From positions 1 through 43,772 of IMG/VR virus record IMGVR_UViG_3300032284_001401: a stretch of 43,772 nucleotides of DNA, one strand, 5' to 3'. Below are positions 14,552 to 22,882 of this stretch, one piece after another (position 1 is the first letter of the stretch; every line of letters starts with the position of its first letter). The notes under the pieces are model-generated. The model saw only the letters and a program-made list of their open reading frames with translations, did no database searches and was not told where the DNA came from. The translations under genes and the position numbers were made by a program. Source of the stretch: a virus.

Positions 14552-16411
14552 ATGGAATTGAAAACTCGCGGCGCGTTGTGGATCGTGTGGGGTAACTTTG
14601 ATCGGCGCATACTCAATCGGAGTGTTGAGTCGTTCAAGAAGCATCACCCCGATCTTGGGACGCATATTGCCGAACTCCCCGATGACTCGACGTTGCTTGA
14701 TAAGGCAAAGATGTTCGGGTTGTCGCCGTTCGAGGAAACGGTTTTCCTTGATGCTGATACCGTCGTTCTTGGCGACCTGACGTTCGGGTTTACGCAAGCC
14801 TCGATTCACGGACTCGCGTGCTGTATCTGCGAAGCCCCGCACGCGCGACGATATGGCGAAGCAAAACTCGGCGTTGACGCGATTGAATACAATAGTGGTG
14901 TCGTGTTCTGGTCGTCACGCAATCGCCGGTTCGATCAAGGTTTCTTCAATCTGTGGAAAGAAATCGCCGGGTCGATGGACTCGCGCATTCGATTCGTTAG
15001 TGACGGTAAAGATTTGACGATGCAAGTGAACGATCAGGCGTCGTTCAGCGCGGCCATCAGCGAACAATCCAGCCCGCCGTTTGTCCTGCCAATGAACTGG
15101 AACTTGCGCCCCGAATGGCAAAAGTCATGGTTCGGGCCGTTGAAAATCTGGCACGACTACCGCGAAGTTCCACAATCGGTTCTGGACTTCAACGAACAAC
15201 AGTCCAAGCCCGAAGCGATCATCGAATATTTCCCCGGCTTCCAGTGGCCGACCATCGAGGTATCGTCTACGCCCGTCCGCCTCAATATCGGCGACGTTGA
15301 AGTAGAAGGGTATACGAAGGTCGGACTCAATACCGAAGTGCCGGACGGTTCGGTTGACGAAGTTATCGCCGATCATGTTCTGCAACGATTCAGTCACCGC
15401 AAGACGCTCGATGTTCTGCGCAGTTGGGCCAAGGCGCTAAAGCCCGGCGGGTTGCTCAAAGTTTCGGTTCCCGACCACGACAAACTGATTCAACTGTATC
15501 AGGCGCAACAGCATGTAACCGAACTCGAATCGTGGTGGCTCGGAAGCCAGGAAAACGAAGATCAGACCAACCGGGCATTCTTCACCGAGCAGGCACTACG
15601 AAATGGACTTCTGCTGTCGGGGTTGACGGGAATTTCTCGGTGGAAGGGTGAGTCGGGGAAATCGACCAGCGAAATCGCACTGAACTTGCAGGGGCGACGG
15701 CCAAAGGCGGTAAAGATCGAAGGCGTTCACGCTTTCATGAGTGTCCCCCGGTACGGAGCTACGGCAACGCACGATGCGATTACGGTCTCCTTGATTCAGC
15801 TTGGCATTCCGCTGCGAAGCGGGTCGGGCGCGTTTTGGCATGAATCATTGACAAATGTTATCGAAGATGTCATAGAAAATCCGGCGTGTCACTTCAAATA
15901 CATCCTCACGCTCGACTACGATACGATGTTGCAACCGGGCAACGTGATTGAACTTTATCGGTTGATGGAAGAACATCCCGAAGCCGATGCGATTTGCGGG
16001 ACACAGATGCGGCGCGGTCATGAAGCTCCGTTGTTGGTTATCGGCGACAAGGACGGAAACTTTGACCCGAATCCAGATCCCGACATTTTCAAGGGCGAAT
16101 TGACACCGGCGCTAAGTGCACACTTCGGATGTACGATGATCCGAGCAAGTACGATGAAGAAGCTAAGCCGTCCGTGGTTTCAGGCTCAACCGGCAACCAA
16201 TGGATCGTGGAGAGGTGAAAATTATATTGCGGCCGACGTTCACTTTTGGCACAAATTTGCTAAGCAGGGATTTAAGTTATTCCAAGCAAACACCGTCTCG
16301 ATTGCTCATCTTGAAGAGGTTTTGTTTCACGCAAGCCCGGACATGAAGCGGATAACGCAAGATTTGAATGACTATCGGGCCTATGGATTGCCCTTGAGTG
16401 TTGGGCGATAA
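14552..16411 (+). CDS. Three-domain glycosyltransferase / methyltransferase-like / glycosyltransferase protein
   Basis: This 619-residue protein has three parts. Residues 1-220 resemble a GT8-like GT-A glycosyltransferase, with FLDADTVVLG (DAD at 67-69) as the metal and nucleotide-sugar site. Residues 225-390 look like a class I methyltransferase fragment of the Methyltransf_11 type (VPDGSVDEVIADHVLQRF, LKPGGLLKVSVPDHDKL) that lacks an obvious SAM-binding motif I. Residues 400-619 are a second GT-A domain with LTLDYDTMLQPGNV and CGTQMRRGHE. It would transfer sugars from nucleotide donors. Its place directly after the capsid genes suggests it glycosylates the virion or host surface. The ATG at 14552 has AGGAAGCCA upstream; an in-frame ATG at 14528 is an alternative. 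Its 3' end overlaps a convergent HNH gene by 31 bases. Confidence 0.75.
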   Translation: MELKTRGALWIVWGNFDRRILNRSVESFKKHHPDLGTHIAELPDDSTLLDKAKMFGLSPFEETVFLDADTVVLGDLTFGFTQASIHGLACCICEAPHARRYGEAKLGVDAIEYNSGVVFWSSRNRRFDQGFFNLWKEIAGSMDSRIRFVSDGKDLTMQVNDQASFSAAISEQSSPPFVLPMNWNLRPEWQKSWFGPLKIWHDYREVPQSVLDFNEQQSKPEAIIEYFPGFQWPTIEVSSTPVRLNIGDVEVEGYTKVGLNTEVPDGSVDEVIADHVLQRFSHRKTLDVLRSWAKALKPGGLLKVSVPDHDKLIQLYQAQQHVTELESWWLGSQENEDQTNRAFFTEQALRNGLLLSGLTGISRWKGESGKSTSEIALNLQGRRPKAVKIEGVHAFMSVPRYGATATHDAITVSLIQLGIPLRSGSGAFWHESLTNVIEDVIENPACHFKYILTLDYDTMLQPGNVIELYRLMEEHPEADAICGTQMRRGHEAPLLVIGDKDGNFDPNPDPDIFKGELTPALSAHFGCTMIRASTMKKLSRPWFQAQPATNGSWRGENYIAADVHFWHKFAKQGFKLFQANTVSIAHLEEVLFHASPDMKRITQDLNDYRAYGLPLSVGR

Positions 16412-17097
16412 GCGTAGGGTGTTGCTATTGCCCTTTCTGTGCTCCACCCGTGAGTTGCTAGCCTCTTATAAAGAACGTGAACTGGCATGCCGAGCTTTTC
16501 GGCCCAATCCGTCAAAATCATTCGCTGGCCTTCAAATTCAATCCATCTGTTTCGCCTCATATTGTGCATGTTTGCCTTTGCTGTTGTCCATTCACAATTT
16601 GGTTTAAGTGTAAGGCGAATACAGTGCTCGCAATGCCCGCATGAATAATTTCCGTTGTTGTCGATTCGATTGAGTTGGTGCTTTGCTGATGGTCTTTGTC
16701 CCATGTCGGAAATAAAGCTGGCGAACGACAGTCGCCAACCGTCGCACATAAATATTCCGCGACCGCCATAGTCTTTGTATTGCCTAGACTTTGGACTACC
16801 GCATCGGCGAATAGCGTTTTGCCATACACCATATTCTGGTGTGTGCTTTCCTCCATGCGTCGTCGATCTTCTAATTGTTGATTCAAGGGTTAAGCATCCG
16901 CAGCTTTTCGAGGTCCCCATTTTTAAGTGGCCTCCGCAAACGACACGAATAGTCCCCTTCGGGCAACTGCATTGGCAAAGGTATCCGTGCTTATTATTTC
17001 GGATTCCTTCTTGTCGCAACACGGTCCATCGACCGAACACTTGTCCGGTAAGGTCTTTGAATTTTCGTGAATACCCGATAGATTCTGTCTCAGCCAT
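16381..17097 (-). CDS. HNH homing-endonuclease-like protein, opposite strand
   Basis: This 238-residue protein starts with a conserved DLTGQVFGRWTVL region and cysteines typical of a zinc-binding DNA-contact unit. Then come YKDYGGRGIFMCDGW, DMGQRPSAKHQLNRIDNNGN and an asparagine-containing NCEWTTAKANMHNMRRNR. This layout is familiar from free-standing HNH endonucleases in phages. It is the only leftward gene within the 4.2-26.7 kb structural block, and its end overlaps the glycosyltransferase gene by 31 bases. It has its own AAAGGAG site upstream of the ATG at 17097. Such genes are selfish elements that cut unoccupied sites in related phages, so it is probably a recent insertion. Confidence 0.8.
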   Translation of the reverse strand: MAETESIGYSRKFKDLTGQVFGRWTVLRQEGIRNNKHGYLCQCSCPKGTIRVVCGGHLKMGTSKSCGCLTLESTIRRSTTHGGKHTPEYGVWQNAIRRCGSPKSRQYKDYGGRGIFMCDGWRLSFASFISDMGQRPSAKHQLNRIDNNGNYSCGHCEHCIRLTLKPNCEWTTAKANMHNMRRNRWIEFEGQRMILTDWAEKLGMPVHVLYKRLATHGWSTERAIATPYAYRPTLKGNP

Positions 17098-17132
17098 GAC
17101 GCTTGCTCCTTTGAAGCAGGTTAATTGGTTAG

Positions 17133-17165
17133 AGCCAGACCGGATGCTTCAACATCCATCTGGCT
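17133..17165. other. Two-stage hairpin between the HNH gene and the capsid-like gene
   Basis: AGCCAGA pairs with TCTGGCT and, inside it, GGATG pairs with CATCC around CTTCAA. On the + strand it is followed by TGTTTCATT, so it could be a weak terminator upstream of 17203. The nearby GGTTAATTGGTTAGAGCC looks like a tRNA D-arm, but no full cloverleaf forms. Confidence 0.4.
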
Positions 17166-17202
17166 TGTTTCATTATACCATCATCCCAGCAAAAGGATCA
17201 AT

Positions 17203-17430
17203 ATGGCCCGCCTTGTACGATTTAAGGAAGATTGCGACAACTTTCAGGCGAACCAAGTGGTGAGCCTCGATGATGGGGTAGCCGATGCGTATGTCACGTA
17301 TCGACGAACCGCCGTCTACCATCAGGATTCCGTTGCGCCGACAACCGCGAAGCATGTGGAAGCCGTCAGGGGGCGAAAGTTTTCGGCGCTGGATAAAGCG
17401 GTCGATTCGTCCGAAGTGGCAACGAAGTAG
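17203..17430 (+). CDS. Small protein resembling the capsid N-terminus
   Basis: This 75-residue protein contains NQVVSLDDGVADAYV about 18 residues from its start, matching GQTVSLDDGIADAYI at the same distance from the start of the major capsid protein. A strong AAAAGGATCAAT site precedes the ATG. The next gene resembles the capsid A-domain, so the two together look like the split remains, or a rearranged form, of a second capsid gene. It may still be expressed, since both ribosome-binding sites are intact. Confidence 0.6.
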   Translation: MARLVRFKEDCDNFQANQVVSLDDGVADAYVTYRRTAVYHQDSVAPTTAKHVEAVRGRKFSALDKAVDSSEVATK

Positions 17431-17439
17431 GAGGGGCGG

Positions 17440-17952
17440 ATGGATACGGAAATTGAAAAACTCGTCGCTGACGGGACATTTGAACTGTGGGGCGCAGATA
17501 AAATCAATGCGGCACTAAAAACCCGCGTATACAAGCCAGACGCTTACTTCGCATCTGAGTTTGGGTTCAATGAGGCGAAAACGGTTGTTGCATTCAAGGA
17601 TTTGCGATACGCGGAGTTAAGTTTAGCTGACCTGAATGACATGATTGGTATGCTGCCGGAATCGCAATCGAGCAGGTCGATCACTAGGTGGTTCGTCGAT
17701 CCGTCTGTAGCCCGTCGAACCAAAGAGATAATGTGTTTTTCCGGAAGTCCGCATCCGTCTGACGCAGATGCCGCATACATCCTCATGACACTGAATGAGC
17801 CAGATGATGACATTATTGGAATTCCATATGTCATTCGTAAGCTTCCGAAAGACACCCCGATCGCCTTAGGTATTGCTGGCGAGTTTATCGTTTTTCTGCG
17901 AATTAAGTCGGATAGCATAACTCATGGCGATTCAGAATCTAATATCCACTGA
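17440..17952 (+). CDS. Capsid-like protein (HK97 A-domain similarity), truncated
   Basis: The 170-residue product is preceded by AGGAGGGGCGG, one of the best ribosome-binding sites in the window. Its middle, LSLADLNDMIGMLP followed by ITRWFVDPS, aligns by eye with FTLADFNSTIGRLP and NARWYTSQQ of the major capsid protein. Further on, IGIPYVIRKLPK aligns with LGAPVTITQVMP. The N-terminal half of the HK97 fold (E-loop, P-domain helix) is missing. It may be a minor capsid component or a decaying duplicate. Its end overlaps the connector gene by 29 bases. Confidence 0.6.
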   Translation: MDTEIEKLVADGTFELWGADKINAALKTRVYKPDAYFASEFGFNEAKTVVAFKDLRYAELSLADLNDMIGMLPESQSSRSITRWFVDPSVARRTKEIMCFSGSPHPSDADAAYILMTLNEPDDDIIGIPYVIRKLPKDTPIALGIAGEFIVFLRIKSDSITHGDSESNIH

Positions 17953-18859
17953 ACGGGCGATACAGAACGCCACATTGGCCGCATTGAATGCGTCTAATCC
18001 GGCAAGTCTGACAAGCCTGATCGCATCGGCATCGGACGCGATTTGCCGGTACGTCAACCGCGACCTGACACAGCAATCGTATCAGCACTACTACGACGTT
18101 GGGGTATTGCAAAATTCTGTCCCCATACTGTTGCGGCAGTATCCCGTCCAGTCGATTAGCCGCGTCGGGATCGCACAGCAGGCGATTCAGGTACAGAACA
18201 GCGCCAATTCAACAAACCAGCGGGCGACGGCCCAAACCTCATCGACGGCGTTGACGTTGTACACGATTGCCAGCGCAGTCCCGGCAACCAATATTTTAAC
18301 CTACGCTGCCTACCCGACAATCGGGCAACTTGCCGCCGCTATCAACGCGGTTGGCAATGGATGGTCAACAAACATCCAGTCGGGTCCGAATGGAAGTTAT
18401 GCGAACTATCCATCGGCGGATTTGAAACCGCAGCAAGGGGCTGTTAGCGCATTCCTCGGCGGTGCATGGCTGGAAATCTACGATGATATCCTGGTGGCGT
18501 CCGGGCCGCTCGGTTCTTACGGTCAATACGATAGTGCGGGGTATTACGATTGGTCGATGACCGGGCCAGGATGGCGACTACAGCCGGAAACCGGAGAACT
18601 ATACATCAAGGTTCGACGGGGATCACTGATCTTGCGAATCGACTACGTTGCCGGGTACGCGGTTGTACCGCAGTCCGTGCAAGAAGCGTGCGTTCAATTG
18701 ATCCAGTGGACGTACCAAAATTCGACTTTGAATCTGGCGTTGAAGTCGGCAAAGATTGAGCAATATTCCTACACGCTTGGCGATACCGGGAAATGGCCTG
18801 CCAGCGTTCTGCTTGCACTGGAATCAGTGAAGGCCCACGACCGGACGGCGACCTACTAA
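17924..18859 (+). CDS. Head-tail connector (adaptor) protein, gp6-like
   Basis: The N-terminus is a helical bundle typical of adaptor proteins that dock under the portal (LTSLIASASDAICRYVNRDL), and the C-terminus repeats helices with VPQSVQEACVQLIQWTYQN. Between them is a long Ser/Ala/Gly/Tyr-rich insertion of about 130 residues (PSADLKPQQGAVSAFLGGAW and neighbours) not found in the roughly 100-residue HK97 gp6. With 311 residues it is well over the family's usual size. It follows the capsid-like gene and precedes other connector genes, as expected. Confidence 0.65.
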   Translation: MAIQNLISTERAIQNATLAALNASNPASLTSLIASASDAICRYVNRDLTQQSYQHYYDVGVLQNSVPILLRQYPVQSISRVGIAQQAIQVQNSANSTNQRATAQTSSTALTLYTIASAVPATNILTYAAYPTIGQLAAAINAVGNGWSTNIQSGPNGSYANYPSADLKPQQGAVSAFLGGAWLEIYDDILVASGPLGSYGQYDSAGYYDWSMTGPGWRLQPETGELYIKVRRGSLILRIDYVAGYAVVPQSVQEACVQLIQWTYQNSTLNLALKSAKIEQYSYTLGDTGKWPASVLLALESVKAHDRTATY

Positions 18860-18875
18860 CATTCAGGAGCATTCA

Positions 18876-19397
18876 ATGGCAACCCTTCTGTCCTCGACAA
18901 TCTCTTTGCAAGTCAGCAGCGGCGAAAGCGTTACGCAAGGCGCTGTGATAAGCTCGCCAAACTATCAGCACACCAGCGCATCCTCGGCCACGCCGATCAC
19001 GAATGGTTCGGGTTCGGGTCAGGCGCAGGGAACAACCTCGTTCTATTACACCGCATCAACCTCAACGGCGGTTATCGACCTGTCAGCCATCACGCCATCG
19101 TTGTCCGGCAGTACGGCGAACTACACGGCGATCAAAGGGTATTTGTTTGAGAATCTTGACGCCAGCAACAGCATCACGCTGAGCGGTGGAACGAACGGCA
19201 CAAACGCTTGGCAGGGATTCAATGGGTCCACCAACGTCTATAGCGTCCCATTGCAGGCTGGTGGCGCAGTTGCGGCAGTACAGCCGGTCACGGGATTGCT
19301 GGTTGGTGGCACGAATGGCCACTATGTCAGCTACATCGCCAGTGCGGCAAGCCCAGCGATGCGGGTTTCACTCGTCGGAACCGGAAGCGGATTCTAA
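18876..19397 (+). CDS. Putative structural / decoration protein
   Basis: This 173-residue protein is almost entirely small and polar residues (Ser, Thr, Ala, Gly, Asn) with few charges, typical of a beta-rich virion surface or connector component. It starts MATLLSSTISLQVSSGESVT after an AGGAGCATTCA site. No catalytic motif is present. The function is inferred only from composition and its place between two connector genes. Confidence 0.5.
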   Translation: MATLLSSTISLQVSSGESVTQGAVISSPNYQHTSASSATPITNGSGSGQAQGTTSFYYTASTSTAVIDLSAITPSLSGSTANYTAIKGYLFENLDASNSITLSGGTNGTNAWQGFNGSTNVYSVPLQAGGAVAAVQPVTGLLVGGTNGHYVSYIASAASPAMRVSLVGTGSGF

Positions 19398-19735
19398 TGT
19401 CGTTACTCTCGCTGCTCGACAAAATCTGCACGGTTCAAGTCTCGTCACCCAATCCAGACCAGACCGGCGCACCCGATCCAACATGGTCAAACGTCGTTAC
19501 GAATGTTCCGTGCTCGCTTAGCACGGATCGGGAAATTGAACGCCACGACTTCCAACGCGACGACAGTTTGCTCTATTTCAAACTGACGACCGCACAGAAC
19601 ATCAATGCCACGACGGCCAATCGGATTATCATTGCCGGTGTTGTTTACGCGGTTCGGGTTGCGACGACATATGCCAGCAACACGAATATTGACCCAACGG
19701 TTGTGTATTCCACGAAATTAACCCTCCGAAGATAA
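19397..19735 (+). CDS. Head-tail joining protein (stopper-like)
   Basis: A 112-residue protein with the size and beta-barrel-like pattern of the phage head-tail joining family. It starts MSLLSLLDKICTVQV, has NVPCSLSTDREIERHDF in the middle and a final strand pair VVYAVRVAT / YSTKLTLRR. Such proteins seal the portal channel after packaging and accept the tail. The ATG overlaps the previous stop (TAATG). Confidence 0.65.
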   Translation: MSLLSLLDKICTVQVSSPNPDQTGAPDPTWSNVVTNVPCSLSTDREIERHDFQRDDSLLYFKLTTAQNINATTANRIIIAGVVYAVRVATTYASNTNIDPTVVYSTKLTLRR

Positions 19736-19738
19736 AAC

Positions 19739-20692
19739 ATGGCAACAATCATCTGGATTAGCGCAGGAGGGGCTGGGCAAGACGGTTCGTTCAATACCGC
19801 CGCGAACTGGTCAACTGGCGTTGTCCCCGGAACCGCTACATCGGATACCGTTGTTTTTGACGGGACCGGCACTACTGATCTAACGACCGGATTAGATCAA
19901 CATGCACCAGCACACGCATTTGTCGCTTTCGTGGTATATCAAGCAAATACGTGCAACATTGGAACAATATCGGGGAGTACGCGAACGTATTTGCAGCACA
20001 ATGCCCCATCGGTGACAATCGGGCAAAGGCAAGGAAGCGGGTTCCCAACCGGATCGACGTTGCTGATGTTTGATTCTGCGGCAAACGCTTGCACCTATAC
20101 GATTTTCGACAGCGCAAATCAATCCGCCATACTCACGAATCTTCCTCCCATCCAGTTGAAAGGGACCGCACTGACAATTGATTCTAGTGGCGGAAATTTC
20201 GGTGTGTGTTGTGGCGCAGCAGAAACCTCAACGGTCGCGTCATGTACGACGAGCTTGAACGCATCTGGAAATTTGACGACTTCGCCAGCCAATGTTTTTT
20301 TTGGTGCGGGAACGACCTTAACAGTATTATCAATGAATGCTGGAACCTGCCTCGACCAACGAACACATACCGGATCAACCATAACGATTAGCAGTGGGGC
20401 GACCTACACTTATCAAGGAACCGGAGCAACGACCACATTGACGATAAACAATGGCGGATACGTTTACTATTCCGGTACCGGAACAATCACCACGCTTAAT
20501 GAAACCGGAAGATTCGACAGAAGCCAAGATGGCGGCAGTGTGACGATTACCAATTGGAACATCTATTTCGGAGCCAGTATCAATCTCGCCAACGGCGTGT
20601 CAGGAAGCACCATCCGAACCAATTCGCCGTCATTGCTCGGTTGTGCGATGCAAGACATTACCATCCAAACCAATACGGGCGAGTTATTCTAA
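19739..20692 (+). CDS. Beta-rich surface/decoration protein
   Basis: This 317-residue protein opens with WISAGGAGQDGSFNTAANWS and TGVVPGTATSDTVVFDG, a repeat style found in autotransporter-like beta-solenoid proteins. The remainder is a long series of short Thr/Ser/Gly strands (TITISSGATYTYQGTGATTT). There are few charged residues and no catalytic site. It interrupts the connector block, so it is probably a virion decoration or adhesion protein gained by insertion. It is not needed for a standard HK97-type assembly line. Confidence 0.5.
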   Translation: MATIIWISAGGAGQDGSFNTAANWSTGVVPGTATSDTVVFDGTGTTDLTTGLDQHAPAHAFVAFVVYQANTCNIGTISGSTRTYLQHNAPSVTIGQRQGSGFPTGSTLLMFDSAANACTYTIFDSANQSAILTNLPPIQLKGTALTIDSSGGNFGVCCGAAETSTVASCTTSLNASGNLTTSPANVFFGAGTTLTVLSMNAGTCLDQRTHTGSTITISSGATYTYQGTGATTTLTINNGGYVYYSGTGTITTLNETGRFDRSQDGGSVTITNWNIYFGASINLANGVSGSTIRTNSPSLLGCAMQDITIQTNTGELF

Positions 20693-20706
20693 GCAAAAGG
20701 AATCAC

Positions 20707-20955
20707 ATGCCAGCATTTCGATTTACTGTTACGATCCCCGGCCAAAAGCCATTTGAACAACAGACCGGGCCGCACACTTCGGCATATGCGGCTATCACGC
20801 ACCTTCGCCAGATTCACCCCGAAGGCACACCGATTGAAGGCGTCTACGAAACGCGGTCCCCGGACGCGCCGAATGTGGCGTCCGCCGTCACTTCGCCAGA
20901 GTCGCCGGTTGTAATTGAGCCGGGCATCACCGAACACGAAGGAAATGCCGAGTGA
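20707..20955 (+). CDS. Hypothetical protein, 82 aa
   Basis: Small protein starting MPAFRFTVTIPGQKPFEQQT after AAAGGAATCAC. The first half looks like a compact beta-alpha fold and the C-terminus is an acidic, proline-rich tail (PESPVVIEPGITEHEGNAE). Its stop overlaps the GTG of the next gene. The family is not recognised. Confidence 0.5.
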   Translation: MPAFRFTVTIPGQKPFEQQTGPHTSAYAAITHLRQIHPEGTPIEGVYETRSPDAPNVASAVTSPESPVVIEPGITEHEGNAE

Positions 20956-21368
20956 ACGCAGAAACCGAAGAATTCCTATTGAGTCTTCGGGAGCGAATGG
21001 CGGTAGCCGTCGGCGCAATCGGCAATGAAGTTGTTTCGCTGACACAAGAATCAATAAGTGAATGGTGTCCAGAATATCACACGGGAGAGGGAGGGCACAG
21101 CCCAAGAGGTGGGCCACCGTACCTTGAAAGCGGGGACTTGTTTAATGGGATCAGCAGCGATGTATCCGAAACGTCAAACTCAATCAGATTAACAGTTAGG
21201 AGTCGGCGAAGGCCAGGAGATGACGGATTGGATGTCCCTCAATGGCTAGAATCGGAAGCGGAAGGAAACCGCCCGTATATGCGCCCTCAGCTTTATCGCC
21301 TTGAAGAATCATTCGTTGATGACTTGGCTGCGAGATTAACAGGCGGCGGCGAATCTGCGCCGTTTTAA
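20952..21368 (+). CDS. HK97 gp10-like neck/tail completion protein
   Basis: This 138-residue protein has an N-terminal helix, a central GGHSPRGGPPYLESGDLFNGI and a beta-rich end with PYMRPQLYRLEESF. The proline-rich PGGPPYxxTGxL-like centre and the closing RPxLxxxxE are features of the HK97 gp10 family, which sits at the head-tail interface. It starts with GTG and overlaps the previous gene (GTGA). Order before the tail terminator and tail tube genes agrees. Confidence 0.7.
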   Translation: MNAETEEFLLSLRERMAVAVGAIGNEVVSLTQESISEWCPEYHTGEGGHSPRGGPPYLESGDLFNGISSDVSETSNSIRLTVRSRRRPGDDGLDVPQWLESEAEGNRPYMRPQLYRLEESFVDDLAARLTGGGESAPF

Positions 21369-21370
21369 TA

Positions 21371-21796
21371 ATGACAGGACCATTTTTAGCTGGCGTAGAG
21401 TCATGGGCAAAAGGCGCATCGCCGTTCAATGGCGTTGTGGCTGGGCCGTTCTGGCAGCAAGCACCGCCAACGCAATCATTTCCGTATTGCCGTTACATGA
21501 ATGTTGGACCAGCCATTCCAGAATATTTCACGAATCCAAATCAATCAATCGACAATGTTCGTTTGCAATTTTCGTTTTGGGGAAGCAACAACTCTCCAAA
21601 TTACTTGCTTTTCCAATATGCCAACCAACTGATCGTTCGGTTTAAGGCGGCAACGATTCCATTGTCCAGCGGAACAATTTTGGCGAGCCTTCCATCGGCC
21701 ACGCCATACTCAATTCCGGTTGACCCGAGAATGAAGGATTCCAATGGGAATCCGGTGTACCACGTAGCGTGCGATATTCGATTCCGTGTCGCATGA
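21371..21796 (+). CDS. Tail terminator / tail completion protein (DUF3168-like)
   Basis: A 141-residue protein with FPYCRYMNVGPAIPEYFTNP and LQFSFWGSN. This matches the pattern of tail completion proteins (an aromatic strand, then a strand with QFSxW) that cap the tail tube. It lies between the gp10-like gene and the tail tube gene, the expected slot. It overlaps nothing and starts 2 bases after the previous stop. Assignment rests on order plus the short motif. Confidence 0.6.
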   Translation: MTGPFLAGVESWAKGASPFNGVVAGPFWQQAPPTQSFPYCRYMNVGPAIPEYFTNPNQSIDNVRLQFSFWGSNNSPNYLLFQYANQLIVRFKAATIPLSSGTILASLPSATPYSIPVDPRMKDSNGNPVYHVACDIRFRVA

Positions 21797-21824
21797 CCAA
21801 ATCAATAACATTTAGGAGATTACC

Positions 21825-22232
21825 ATGTCAGTTCCAGTTGTAGGTATAACCGGCTCAATCTCATTGCCGTCTGGCTTCAATATCTTGGTCAAGAGTGGAA
21901 CACTCGGAATCAAATTGACTGAAGTTGATACGACCAACACTTCATCGAACGGCTTCTATGAGGGAACCACATCAATTCGTTCTGGAAGTGGAACCGCTGT
22001 CGGGATAGCGCAGAGTGGTGGCGCTGGTACGGCTCCGGGTTTCGCCAACATTCCAACTGGAAACAATGTTCAGGTGGCCGCATCCGGATCATTCAATGTT
22101 GTCGGAAGCAGTTGCAAATACACCGGAAGCATCATTATTACGAACATAAAGCTCGGCTTCAATTACCAAGGATCAAATGCCCTCAGTTTCGATTGGAGAT
22201 TTACTGGAAGTTTCACGGAAGTATGGGCATAA
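21825..22232 (+). CDS. Major tail (tube) protein
   Basis: The 135-residue product is Ser/Gly/Thr-rich and beta-rich, starting MSVPVVGITGSISLPSGFNI after an AGGAGATTACC site. Small tail tube proteins of this size stack as hexameric rings around the tape measure. The gene precedes the frameshifted tail chaperone pair and the tape measure gene, which is the conserved order in siphoviruses. Confidence 0.7.
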   Translation: MSVPVVGITGSISLPSGFNILVKSGTLGIKLTEVDTTNTSSNGFYEGTTSIRSGSGTAVGIAQSGGAGTAPGFANIPTGNNVQVAASGSFNVVGSSCKYTGSIIITNIKLGFNYQGSNALSFDWRFTGSFTEVWA

Positions 22233-22267
22233 TCAGTTGGACGCTTAACCTTCGCAAAAGGAAACCT

Positions 22268-22882
22268 ATGGACCTCGCACCGGCATACGACGCACCGTAT
22301 ACCCTTCGACTCACCAGCGCCGCCTATCAAAAGGCGGCGTCTGACTTTACGGCCGCGAAATCGGCATTGGAATTAGTTAGGGCTACCAGCACCGACAATT
22401 CAGCAAAAGAGGCCGCATTGCAACGATTTATCGACGCAAAATCGGCAATGGATGGATTGGGCGAGTTGGCATACGTGGTATTAGAAATCCCCCGCCTCGA
22501 TTGGGAACAAGTTAAAGCAATGTCCGCTAAGTTGAAGGGGATAAATGAGAAGTCGGTTCTGTCTCGGGCAGAACAATATTCTCTTTCACAGTGGGAAAGG
22601 TATCGCGCATTGCGCGAGATTGACGCGCCGGGAATTAGCATTCAATCCGTGGTTCGCCATGCTACCGTTCCAGAGGGTGCCGAAGATATTTGCAATCAAC
22701 AAATCCCCAAGGCAAAGCAAGTTATGCCCGATGGAAGTCGTATTCCGCTTACGACAGAAGACGCAGCAAAGGTTGCAAGAATCATTGGCGCGGTTGGGCG
22801 GGCAAACTTGGCGGTGGAGTTGATTAGTGCCGCAGACGTGAAACCGCCGTCGCCATCCATATCAACGCCAAACCCTTTGTAG
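22268..22882 (+). CDS. Tail assembly chaperone (lambda G-like), upstream frame
   Basis: This 204-residue mostly helical protein lies between tail tube and tape measure, where siphoviruses encode the G chaperone. It starts MDLAPAYDAPYTLRLTSAAY after an AAAGGAAACCT site. It ends at a TAG at 22880 immediately preceded by the slippery string AAACCCTTTG. A -1 shift there fuses it to the downstream frame ending at 23097, giving a GT-like product, as in lambda. The G and GT forms help fold the tape measure before tube assembly. Confidence 0.75.
   Translation: MDLAPAYDAPYTLRLTSAAYQKAASDFTAAKSALELVRATSTDNSAKEAALQRFIDAKSAMDGLGELAYVVLEIPRLDWEQVKAMSAKLKGINEKSVLSRAEQYSLSQWERYRALREIDAPGISIQSVVRHATVPEGAEDICNQQIPKAKQVMPDGSRIPLTTEDAAKVARIIGAVGRANLAVELISAADVKPPSPSISTPNPL

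Noticed and set aside
17112-17170. Possible tRNA because of GGTTAATTGGTTAGAGCC, like a D-arm.
   Set aside because: No matching acceptor and T-arm could be found, and the downstream part folds into a simple hairpin.
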